The notes under the pieces were generated by a model. It saw nothing but the letters and a program-made list of their open reading frames with translations. It was not told the DNA's origin and did not search any database. From Bacteroidota bacterium (GTDB lineage Bacteria > Bacteroidota > Bacteroidia > Bacteroidales > FEN-979), in the NCBI GenBank assembly GCA_026391775.1, contig JAPLDK010000033.1, positions 19,803-83,802 of the forward strand: DNA of 64,000 nucleotides, in the 5' to 3' direction. How positions within the stretch are numbered: the first letter of the stretch is position 1; each line of letters starts with the position of its first letter. The translations under genes and the position numbers were made by a program. Positions 38,001 through 45,793 of the stretch are shown here, piece after piece.

Positions 38001-39616
38001 ATTTGACCCTGGCTAACGTTTCATCCGATAATCCCTGGAGTACTATCACTTATCAATCTCCTACCCAGGTGGTTTTTACGAAAAATCCTCCTTATAACGG
38101 CATTCCTTTGGATACAGCTGGATTTCAGACTCTGGGTGTTATTTGTTTTGCGGGTAGCGGCGTTAACCACATTAATGTTGATTTCATTGGCAATCCTCCC
38201 AAGTATGACACGGTTTGCAGGAAAACACTGACTCTTGAAGGTTGCAGTATTCCGGTCGACACCAACTGTGTTGCCGTTCTTGATCTGAAAGCCGAATGTG
38301 ATACAGGCGCTGTTAAAATGAAGTTCAGAATAAGAAACAATTCCAGTTTTACAGTCCGGGGATTAACGCTGTATTCTCAAACCCCCGATGTAAGCCCTTC
38401 TCCCAAATTTATAGGGATCCCGGATCTGTTACCAGGTCAAACCTCTGCCTATATTGAAACCGCACTGATGGTTTCCAATAATGCAACCAATGCATGCTTT
38501 TTCTTTGCAGCATGCGATCAGTATACAAAACCGGGGCCCACAGGTCCATTTCCAAGCTGGTGTTGCATGGACAGTATACGCTATTGTGTCGATATTCCAC
38601 ACTGCGATCCATGTGATGGTATAACGTTTACAGCAACAAAGAATGATCCCGTCAAATGTTGTTATAATCTTACACTTAAAAGTAATTACTACAACGCCAA
38701 CATAGAATACCTTGAGTTTACCGGACTTGGAGGCACCCAGTTTGCGATCTTCACCGGATGGAATATAATCCCTCCAGTGAGCAGCAGCCATATTAAGATC
38801 AAAGCGCCGGGAGGAGGTATCCCACCGGGGACATACCCTGATTTTGCTTCCTTCTGCCTTACCGGCACTTCAACTTCACCTCATATGATATTGATCAACA
38901 GTATCGATGCAAAGGGAGTTCACTTATGCACCGATACGCTGAAGTTTGATTCCTGTCAAATGGTTACCCCGACCTGCGCCAATATTATCAATGATTCGCT
39001 TTACTGTTCAGGGGGGAAGATCAAATATACATTTTACGTGAAAAACAATGCACCTTTTACGCTGTACCAGATTGACTACAGGACAACCGATATAAGTGTG
39101 GTCCTGGATTCAAATTACACTCAGCCTCACCCTCCGATTGCCCCTGGAGTCACCGGAGGGCCCTTTACGGTTACCATTGTTTCGGCAGGTAAAACCCTTG
39201 ACAGATTTTGCATGTATCTCACAGGCCATAATGGAATTTACGATTCCATAACAGGTCAGGCCGCAACTGAGTGCTGCACCGACTCTCTGGGGGGAATCTG
39301 CCTGCCTATGATCAAATGCGGAGGTACTGATTCTACCTGCTGCGCTTTTGAGAATATGACGATTCCCAACGGGATTACTCCTAACGAAGATGGAAAAAAT
39401 GATGCATTTATAATTCTGAATTCAACATGTTGCAGTTATATCTCCATAAAAGTATTTAACCGATGGGGCAATATGGAATATCAAAACGATGATTACAAAA
39501 ACGACTGGAAGGGAGTAAATAATGGCGGCCAGAAGTTAGTGCAGGGAACCTATTTCGTTCTGCTTGAGCTTCCGAACGGTAATAAAAAAGGTATCTATGT
39601 TGATATCCGATATTAA
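35060..39616 (+). CDS. Large surface adhesin-like protein with type B T9SS (gliding-motility) C-terminal domain
   Basis: The 1518-residue protein has a signal peptide (MKKILILIAVLFTACFTQAQ). Many beta-sandwich, Cys-containing repeats include DUF11-like segments (YEITIRNTGTIAVDSLVVIDRIP) and a carbohydrate-binding-like part (FIELNANMVGTLYQTF). The gliding-motility-associated C-terminal domain closes it (IPNGITPNEDGKNDAF, VFNRWGNMEY, WKGVNNGGQKLVQGTYF). Type B tails direct secretion through T9SS and often depend on SprF/PorP-like partners, and such a gene follows 18 bp later. A cell-surface or secreted adhesin is likely. The frame is intact despite its length. Confidence 0.9.
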   Translation: MKKILILIAVLFTACFTQAQVNGFTLTDPSYPATHNLGTSFPLNISFNWTTATKSDTVKIQYNAALVSYDPSCSTALPACMIITNSGPQLTITMSNLSACTNTGAISFNVCFRFNCPDSCTGVTKPAIFTGVNTDNLGTTQNANCTANGILNNLFSLTHSFYSFNIMTAEVTFRVWFNNPDCFYIKNPSFDIALSPSLGLITSVYGANYTYTLSGNVITPNITAFNQNSNDYFFYVVKLDSCNTGRGQTLTSNVTFKGTNCSVANSIIKGPVPAAYTIPAVAVANSGISVSNMTATSSSFSYTINNTGNTPVNLIATNFLPLVHLKSLSDPTPSNTVLQNTTQAGLGGSITYYDCTLSPTGPFPLTGNGATNGSAPATNTTKFNHTVNNLLPGQSVSLSLYYDLTSSCNGAAGNPPYKDSLAISFDCDAGPVGGCVPCDGGGNASGVVIYNPQPDIGCTQNQYIPGCKNVGDTIGLCYEFKNSGDAALIGGIFNVQLPVWLQADISSIVYTGFSPDPTIIPSTNLKFNLPNIPSGISTYKICFKAVVQSGAVGGSNGYWSIVSGGNLINQQLVCYTSLNICAFAAIGIDKKVKGSLNGSYANSGTGKPNTPVDYEITIRNTGTIAVDSLVVIDRIPATGNLTILGSPGSIAVSDQFNMQMLTAPINSNYTASYTATQNICTTWPGTGTPCNAGVWGASVADGGVKFDFNPTYTLAPGGTYTFTFRTQIPAGTADGLIDCNTAGFIAKSTTGGYTINPVETNPVCIQVVNDTCNHLCNSDFEDKQLVAPGSQGIFNEDSVSCWKTTATDHMIEVWGNGFNGVPSYSGNQFIELNANMVGTLYQTFTATPGTTVTISFAHRGRVGYTNQMSVAIEPAPIGSGAAIVLETDTASISAWTMHTVTYTFPGSGSSYVLSFISLPVGGTSAGGNFLDAISVDCHTDICSKTDARITRLPQGECCFQVDISNTYRPDYFTGISITSDNLTLANVSSDNPWSTITYQSPTQVVFTKNPPYNGIPLDTAGFQTLGVICFAGSGVNHINVDFIGNPPKYDTVCRKTLTLEGCSIPVDTNCVAVLDLKAECDTGAVKMKFRIRNNSSFTVRGLTLYSQTPDVSPSPKFIGIPDLLPGQTSAYIETALMVSNNATNACFFFAACDQYTKPGPTGPFPSWCCMDSIRYCVDIPHCDPCDGITFTATKNDPVKCCYNLTLKSNYYNANIEYLEFTGLGGTQFAIFTGWNIIPPVSSSHIKIKAPGGGIPPGTYPDFASFCLTGTSTSPHMILINSIDAKGVHLCTDTLKFDSCQMVTPTCANIINDSLYCSGGKIKYTFYVKNNAPFTLYQIDYRTTDISVVLDSNYTQPHPPIAPGVTGGPFTVTIVSAGKTLDRFCMYLTGHNGIYDSITGQAATECCTDSLGGICLPMIKCGGTDSTCCAFENMTIPNGITPNEDGKNDAFIILNSTCCSYISIKVFNRWGNMEYQNDDYKNDWKGVNNGGQKLVQGTYFVLLELPNGNKKGIYVDIRY

Positions 39617-39634
39617 ATAATTAAATTCTGAAAA

Positions 39635-40540
39635 ATGAAAAAGTTTATCATACTGGCAATAATGTGTTCTTCACTGTTTGCGAAAGCCCAGCAGGAACCT
39701 CAGTATACACTGAACCAGTTTAACAGTAACCTGGAGATTAACCCGGCATATGCAGGTGCAAATGACGATGCAAGTCTCAGTCTCAGGTACCGCAAACAAT
39801 GGGTAGGTTTTACCGGCTCCCCATCTACCCTCTGTTTTAATGGCGAAAGTAAAATCATTAAACAGCGGCTTGCATTAGGTCTTACCATTGTTGGTGACTG
39901 GATTGGAATAACACAAAGTACGTATGCCGATCTTAGCGTAGCATCACACCTGCGCCTGGGCGCAAAGGGGACCCTCTCCGTCGGGATTAAGCTTGGCGTG
40001 CAGTTCCTGAAGTCTGATTTTTCGAAGTTGTCGAATGTCGACCTCACCGACCCTCTCTATAATACCAATGCAAGTGTATTCATACCCTATGCAGGGTTCG
40101 GGGCGCTTTTCTATACACGGAAATTATATATCGGGTTTGCTGTTCCACAGGTAGTGTCGTTTGAAAATGTAGCTCCCCAATCCAAGATCATCAAACCTCA
40201 CTTTTTTCTGTATGGGGGTTACAGGGTTATTCTTAACAGCGATTTTGAACTCCGGCCTGCCCTTTTGTGCAAATATGTGACTGCGGCGCCTTTTGAAGCC
40301 GATATTGCCATTGATGCATGGTTCAAAGGTATGGTTGGTGTGGGGGTTTCGTACCGCACTTCTGATGCAGTAAATTTTATGATCAAAGGAAGACTCGGAA
40401 ATTTTTATCTCGGTTATTCTTACGATATGACAGTCTCCGGCCTGAGACCATACAATTCAGGTACACATGAGATCTATCTTGGATTTGAATTCGGTAAAAA
40501 AGGCAATCCCGACAGGAAACAGAATAACCGGTATTTTTAA
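39635..40540 (+). CDS. PorP/SprF-family T9SS outer membrane protein
   Basis: The 301-residue protein has a signal peptide (FIILAIMCSSLFAKAQ) and the family N-terminus QPQYTLNQFNSNLEINPAYAG-like pattern with SLRYRKQWVGFTG, then beta-barrel strands to the C-terminus (GLRPYNSGTHEIYLGFEF). SprF-like members are needed for secretion or surface attachment of particular type B cargo. Here it sits between the cargo gene and an OmpA/PD40 protein in one operon, so it is probably dedicated to the 35060 adhesin. Confidence 0.92.
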   Translation: MKKFIILAIMCSSLFAKAQQEPQYTLNQFNSNLEINPAYAGANDDASLSLRYRKQWVGFTGSPSTLCFNGESKIIKQRLALGLTIVGDWIGITQSTYADLSVASHLRLGAKGTLSVGIKLGVQFLKSDFSKLSNVDLTDPLYNTNASVFIPYAGFGALFYTRKLYIGFAVPQVVSFENVAPQSKIIKPHFFLYGGYRVILNSDFELRPALLCKYVTAAPFEADIAIDAWFKGMVGVGVSYRTSDAVNFMIKGRLGNFYLGYSYDMTVSGLRPYNSGTHEIYLGFEFGKKGNPDRKQNNRYF

Positions 40541-40548
40541 TAATCACA

Positions 40549-42723
40549 GTGATGAAAAAATTGATAATAATACTGTTCTGCTTGTGTAACATTACTTTGT
40601 TTGCACAGAAATCACAGGCAGATAAGAAGTTCAAATTATATGAGTACAGCGATGCAATCCTGTTGTACAAAGAATACCTGGAAAAATCTCCCGCAGATTA
40701 TGAAGCAACCAGGAACCTTGCTTTATCATACAAGTACACCAATAATATTACAGGTTCAATAGAAACCTACCAATCCTTAGTAAAATTAAAACAAGCAGTT
40801 CCTGATGACTGGTACGAACTGGTCCAGCTTTTAAGGATAAACGGAAATTTGGCAGACGCAAAGCTGTATGCTTTACAATATCAACAGAAAAACACAGGGG
40901 AAAAGGCTCAAACCCTGCTCAAATCAATTGATATGTATGACGAGCTGATGTCGGGAAAGGACAACTATAATGTTATTAATAAAACTGAACAATACCACCA
41001 GTCTGTTTTTTCTCCTGTTTATTACCAGGGAGGGCTTATGTTAACAGCTGAAAATCCGGAAGGTTCCAAAAACGAATGGACAGGCAGGGGTTATACAAAG
41101 TTATTCCTTACAGATTTCAATTGCAGTAAACTGGTTCCCGTTGCGTCTGAACTCATGTCTAAATATAATGATGGCCCTGCAGCTCTGTCAAGCGATGGAA
41201 TGACAATGTACTTTACAACCATTAATAAAAAATCAATACAGGAACAGGATGTAAATACCAGTAAACTGCAAATCTCGGCAGCTGTACTCAAAGATAACAG
41301 ATGGCAACCGGCAGAATTGTTCAGATTCAATAACAACAGTTATAATGTCGCCCACCCAACATTAAGAAGTGACGGGAATATGTTGGTATTTACCTCCGAC
41401 AAACCCGGAGGGCATGGAGGAATGGATTTGTATTACTGTTCAAAGCAACCCGACAACACATGGTCTGAACCAATCAATATTACCATATTAAACACATCCG
41501 GGAATGAAATTTTTCCTTCCTTCGATGCCTCCGGAAATCTGTATTATTCATCCAATGGCTTGCCTGGCTTAGGTGGACTGGATCTGTTTATTTCGAAAAA
41601 CGAAGGCAGCAGCTTTACAGCCCCCGCAAATCTGAAAGCCCCTATCAATTCCAGTTATGATGATTTTTCATTAGCGACAAACAATAATCTGGAAAGTGGT
41701 TTTATATCTACAAACAGGTTTGGCTCTCCCGAAATAGATGATATAGCATACTTTTCAAAAAAAGCAAAGGAGGTTCTGAAACCTGCCGTTAAACCTATTG
41801 TAAAAATAACCGTGTTGGATAAATATACCGCCACCCCATTGCCCTATGTCTCAGTTACTGTTAAGGACGACAAAAAGAATATCGTTTTCCAGGGGATGAC
41901 CGATCCAAATGGCATATTGATGGTAGAAGAACTGCCGGCCGATAATTACAGGGTCCAGGGCATACTGAATGAGGTAACAACTACTATTGCATCTATAGGG
42001 AAAGAAGAATTTACCAAAGAGTTAATAGAAAAGACCATCACACACAATGATCCGAGATTTACCTTATCGGGGATTGCCACAAACGCCAGCAACGACCAGC
42101 CTGTTGCAGGGGTAACGGTAACATGTGAAAATACGGTCCTGAATAAAACCAATAGCAGGATAACAACTGCCGATGGAAAATTCTTCTTTCAGTTGGAACA
42201 GGCTAGTGATTTTAAAGTACATGGTGAACTGCAGGGATGGTTGAGCAGTGAAGCGTTCTATGCAACAACTAAAGGACTGGACCGGAGCAAGGACCTATAT
42301 GTAAAGATAAAACTTAGCATGCAGCAACCTGCTGCAAACGAGGTCATCAGGTTAGATAAAATCTACTATGATTATGATAAATGTGATATTAAACCCAGAG
42401 CGGCGGAGGAATTGGACAGGCTTGTCAAGCTTATGAATGATTTTCCAGATATGAAAATAGAATTATCCTCCCATACCGACAGCAGGGGTAGCAATGCATA
42501 TAATCAGAAGCTTTCCCAATGCAGGGCTGATGCAGCTGTAAAATACATTCTGGGAAAAGGAATATTAAAAAGCCGGATTACTGCAGTTGGTTATGGTGAA
42601 TCCAGGCTTGTAAATGGCTGTTCCGATGGTGTGAATTGCACTGAAAAACAACATCAGGAAAACAGGAGAACGGAATTCAAAATTGTCTCTTGTCCTTCAT
42701 GCCCTGCGATTGAGAAACAGTAA
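40549..42723 (+). CDS. OmpA-family protein with TPR, PD40 and carboxypeptidase-like domains (PorE-like)
   Basis: The 724-residue protein has a signal peptide (LIIILFCLCNITLFAQ) and tetratricopeptide repeats (about 20-125). PD40/WD40-like beta-propeller repeats follow (GPAALSSDGMTMYFTT, HPTLRSDGNMLVFTSDKPGG), then a carboxypeptidase-regulatory-like fold. A C-terminal OmpA domain (IYYDYDKCDIKPRAAEELD, SSHTDSRGSNAYNQKLSQ) would bind peptidoglycan. This layout matches PorE-type proteins that tether T9SS outer-membrane parts. It is last in the adhesin-PorP-OmpA operon, 8 bp after the PorP-like gene. Confidence 0.92.
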   Translation: MMKKLIIILFCLCNITLFAQKSQADKKFKLYEYSDAILLYKEYLEKSPADYEATRNLALSYKYTNNITGSIETYQSLVKLKQAVPDDWYELVQLLRINGNLADAKLYALQYQQKNTGEKAQTLLKSIDMYDELMSGKDNYNVINKTEQYHQSVFSPVYYQGGLMLTAENPEGSKNEWTGRGYTKLFLTDFNCSKLVPVASELMSKYNDGPAALSSDGMTMYFTTINKKSIQEQDVNTSKLQISAAVLKDNRWQPAELFRFNNNSYNVAHPTLRSDGNMLVFTSDKPGGHGGMDLYYCSKQPDNTWSEPINITILNTSGNEIFPSFDASGNLYYSSNGLPGLGGLDLFISKNEGSSFTAPANLKAPINSSYDDFSLATNNNLESGFISTNRFGSPEIDDIAYFSKKAKEVLKPAVKPIVKITVLDKYTATPLPYVSVTVKDDKKNIVFQGMTDPNGILMVEELPADNYRVQGILNEVTTTIASIGKEEFTKELIEKTITHNDPRFTLSGIATNASNDQPVAGVTVTCENTVLNKTNSRITTADGKFFFQLEQASDFKVHGELQGWLSSEAFYATTKGLDRSKDLYVKIKLSMQQPAANEVIRLDKIYYDYDKCDIKPRAAEELDRLVKLMNDFPDMKIELSSHTDSRGSNAYNQKLSQCRADAAVKYILGKGILKSRITAVGYGESRLVNGCSDGVNCTEKQHQENRRTEFKIVSCPSCPAIEKQ

Positions 42724-42758
42724 ACATTGTCACTATAGAAGCTTGGACATAACCAGCT

Positions 42759-43292
42759 TCATGCTCCTTTATCACCAACGAATTGGTCCTCCTTGTTCTT
42801 AAAAAGAACGTTGAAGGTTGTAAGGCTGCCGTAAATTCTTGTAATGTACTGCTGAAGCTCCACTTTCTCCTCATCGGTTAATACGCTGGCATTGATCTTC
42901 TGTTCCAGTACCCTGATGCGGTCGCGAACCATTACAATCTTATGGAAAAACACCTCTATAGGAACTTCCTTCTCTTTAAGGATCCTGTCGCCGGGAACCA
43001 TTACAAGTTTACCTCCTGTCCACTTCCCGCCTAAAGGGACAGTTTCCTGCACATCGCTGAACTGCCGCAGCACCCGGATAAGGCTTTTCTCAAGTTTTTC
43101 GTATGTGGCAAGATCTGAAGCCGTTTCAACGGCTTCAATAATTTCAAGCCCTTCAAAACTACGGTTGATCAGGCGGATACCTATATCAATGAATGAAATT
43201 TCATATGCATCAGATCGGATCTGGATGATCACACCTTTCCCGAATTGGGGGTGTTTTACTCTTGAGCCAACGCCCGGTATAATTTCTGACAT
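42759..43292 (-). CDS. Conserved protein with UvrD-C-terminal/Tudor-like domain
   Basis: The 177-residue soluble protein begins with a small beta-barrel signature seen at the C-terminus of PcrA/UvrD-type helicases (GVGSRVKHPQFGKGVIIQI). About 100 mainly helical residues follow (KIVMVRDRIRVLEQKINA). Such stand-alone proteins occur in Bacteroidota with no assigned role; nucleic-acid or RNA polymerase binding is an inference from the domain. Monocistronic, convergent with the OmpA gene. Confidence 0.76.
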   Translation of the reverse strand: MSEIIPGVGSRVKHPQFGKGVIIQIRSDAYEISFIDIGIRLINRSFEGLEIIEAVETASDLATYEKLEKSLIRVLRQFSDVQETVPLGGKWTGGKLVMVPGDRILKEKEVPIEVFFHKIVMVRDRIRVLEQKINASVLTDEEKVELQQYITRIYGSLTTFNVLFKNKEDQFVGDKGA

Positions 43293-43385
43293 GATGGATG
43301 ATTTTAAGAAAACCCTGAATAGTATTACCTATAAAAGTACAGTAAAAATAACACTTCTGAAGCCCGGAAAGTGGAAATGCAAATC

Positions 43386-44369
43386 CTATTTCGAAGAAGG
43401 TGTCCAGAGAGTCATTTGATGCTTCACAGTTGCCTGGGTTTTCAGGTACGCAAATATCGCTTCCAGATCTGTGGTATCCAACCCCGCATACATGGTCCAT
43501 GGCATGACCGTCACCATATCTGCATTTTCCAAAACGGGTGGGCTGAAGGTCGAAAGATTAAAGGCCTTAAATCGTGCTACGAAACGTTGTTTTGTCCAGG
43601 TACCTATGCCGGTTTCTTTGTCGGGAGTAATATTCGAAGCCAGAATTGTCCCCGTTGGCATTTTAAACTCCCTGCCCCCTGCAAACACCATTTTTTCATC
43701 CAATTTATTCTTTACAAAAGGAGTATGACAATCCTTACAAGCTGCAATGGAAACAAGGTATTTACCATAACTGGCAGTGTCACTTTTTGGCGGGATTACT
43801 ATCGGCTCTGCAGGTCCCGGGAATGTATGCATGATAATATTCACCGGGAAATCCGCTTTTGAAGCAGAAGGTTGGGAAGCAATCGACGGCAGGGTACGGA
43901 TATACGCAATTATTGCGTAAGCATCTTCGGTGCTCAGATTCCGGTAGTATTGATAAGGCATGATTGGAAATAAGGGTTTGTTCCCTTTGCCAACACCATT
44001 TACAATTGCACGGAAAATTTCACCATCTGACCAGTCGGAAAGTTTAAAAGGAGTGATGTTTGTTGAATAGAAATCACCGGGAAGGCCCATTTCATGACTA
44101 AACTTTTCACCGCCTTTTCCTTCGGTCCCGGTTATCAAGGGGCCCGAAAATCTGGACCAGTCGCGCGTGGAATGACAATCCACACAAACAGTCACGTGAT
44201 TTGCAAGGTATTTTCCGCGTTCGATTCGTTCAAGAGTTAATTCCACCTTCAGAACAGGTATGGGTACCCTGGGAAGAATGAAATATATATAACCGATCCA
44301 CAATAGCAGGATCAGTATTAACGCCAGAAAGGCAAAGCCTGTAATTTGGATTATCTTATGCATTTTCAT
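43386..44369 (-). CDS. Membrane-anchored diheme c-type cytochrome
   Basis: The tracked frame starts at 44465, but the Met at 44369 (MKMHKIIQITGFAFLALILI) places the membrane helix at the N-terminus and is preferred. Two cytochrome c domains carry one heme motif each: CVDCH and CKDCH. Axial Met candidates lie in MPYQYYRNLSTEDAYAI and MPWTMYAGLDTTDLEAI, segments typical of alcohol-dehydrogenase-type cytochrome subunits. It is likely a periplasm-facing electron carrier. No dehydrogenase or oxidase gene is adjacent, so its partner is unknown. Confidence 0.87.
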   Translation of the reverse strand: MKMHKIIQITGFAFLALILILLLWIGYIYFILPRVPIPVLKVELTLERIERGKYLANHVTVCVDCHSTRDWSRFSGPLITGTEGKGGEKFSHEMGLPGDFYSTNITPFKLSDWSDGEIFRAIVNGVGKGNKPLFPIMPYQYYRNLSTEDAYAIIAYIRTLPSIASQPSASKADFPVNIIMHTFPGPAEPIVIPPKSDTASYGKYLVSIAACKDCHTPFVKNKLDEKMVFAGGREFKMPTGTILASNITPDKETGIGTWTKQRFVARFKAFNLSTFSPPVLENADMVTVMPWTMYAGLDTTDLEAIFAYLKTQATVKHQMTLWTPSSK

Positions 44370-44595
44370 GGTCTGATCTGTTTTAGATTTGATTTGTTGA
44401 TGTTTATTAAGGCTGCGATAATAATGGGAAAGGCCCTGGACATGTTTTTCCCGCAAAAATATCATAAAAATGCATAGTAGTTCCGGGCGCCCTAATTTTC
44501 GATAAGCCCGTTCGGTAAAGCTTGCAATGAACCGGCTGATTTTGCTTAGCTTTGAAAACTGATTGGTTTCATTTTTTTAAAATTTTCCTGGCAAT

Positions 44596-45219
44596 ATGGA
44601 GCATGTAACAGAGTTTCTCAAAGTTTTGCTTAATTCTGAAAACCTGATCCACTATGGCGGGCTGTTACTGCTGCTGCTAATCATTTTCGTTGAGACGGGC
44701 TTGTTTTTCGGGTTTATCTTCCCGGGCGATGCCCTTCTGGTTACTGCAGGGATATTCTGCGGTTCGACGGATCTCTCCGTCAATATATACCTGCTGGTGA
44801 TTACCGTTGCCCTGGCTGCCATTGCCGGGAACGCTACTGGTTTTGCGACCGGGAAATATTTCGGAAAACGGCTTTTCCAGAAGAACGATAGCTTTTTTTT
44901 CAAACAACGGCACCTGGAGAAGGCGAAGTCCTACTACGACAAACATGGAGGACTTGCGCTTATTGGCGGGCGCTTCATCCCGGTTGTCCGTACTTTTGTG
45001 CCGATACTTGCCGGGGCGATCGAGATGAACTTCTGGCGGTTTAACCTTCTGAATGTGGCCGGGGCCCTCCTCTGGTCGGGAACCCTTATTCCTCTGGGTT
45101 ATCTGCTTGGCCGGCAGATCCCCAATTCCGTCGATTACATCGAATATATTGTCCTCGGGATTACTGTCATCACCATGACCATCCTGATCCATGGCACTAT
45201 CCGGCTCAGGAAAAAGTGA
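44596..45219 (+). CDS. DedA-family membrane protein
   Basis: The 207-residue multi-helix protein has the DedA features: FVETGLFFGFIFPGDALL near the N-terminus, the central GGRFIPVVRTFVPILAG with the conserved arginines, and a glycine-rich C-terminal part (WSGTLIPLGYLLG). DedA proteins support envelope homeostasis, and some act as undecaprenyl-phosphate or other lipid transporters. Length and motifs are normal. Monocistronic. Confidence 0.93.
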   Translation: MEHVTEFLKVLLNSENLIHYGGLLLLLLIIFVETGLFFGFIFPGDALLVTAGIFCGSTDLSVNIYLLVITVALAAIAGNATGFATGKYFGKRLFQKNDSFFFKQRHLEKAKSYYDKHGGLALIGGRFIPVVRTFVPILAGAIEMNFWRFNLLNVAGALLWSGTLIPLGYLLGRQIPNSVDYIEYIVLGITVITMTILIHGTIRLRKK

Positions 45220-45299
45220 AAATCCTTTTATTAAAATGATTGATGAACTTTATTCCAGATGCAAATGATAGTAGTATGGTCAGTAATACTTTTCAGGAC

Positions 45300-45781
45300 G
45301 CAGGCGCCCTATAAGATTATATGGGCCATGCACCCCTTGATTATGATGCCCGGGACAATATTTCTATCGTTAACCTTGGATACTGGAATGGGCTAAACTC
45401 TTTTTCCAAAGGCCATTTGTCCCTTTCTAATCAAGCGCTTTGCCAATTAGTATGTCAAAACGCCGGGTCGCGATAAAAAATATGTCGGCAACGGATCTGC
45501 AATTTGCCGATAATTCCATTGACAAAATGATCAGTACCGAAGCAGCCTTTCATTTTGATTCAAGGATTGATTTCTTCCGGGAAGTCTACCGGACCTTGAA
45601 GCCCGGTGGTATTTTATCGCTGGCAGATATGGTATATAATCAGCCCAGGAATATGTTGGAGAAAATCATTTCACATCCATTCAATCTTGTAATTAACCGT
45701 AAAATCAGCTGGGTATTTTCAACTATTGGTTTCCTTGTTTATCCCTGGGAATATATGTACCTGGTAGCAAAAAAACCATAA
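45300..45781 (+). pseudogene. Class I SAM methyltransferase with its SAM-binding core deleted
   Basis: The left part encodes GHAPLDYDARDNISIVNLGYWNG, the usual N-terminus of a small methyltransferase family, after a frameshift (RLYG precedes in another frame). The right part, in another frame, encodes the C-terminal half (SATDLQFADNSIDKMISTEA, YRTLKPGGILSLADMVYN). The intervening DVGCG-type SAM motif is absent. A deletion with frameshift is the simplest explanation; the tracked 113-residue frame is only the tail. Confidence 0.74.
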
Positions 45782-45793
45782 AAGCAGATAGTG

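Noticed and set aside
38429-38791. 120-residue minus-strand ORF inside the adhesin
   Set aside because: Shadow of a Cys-rich coding region; no start context or motif.
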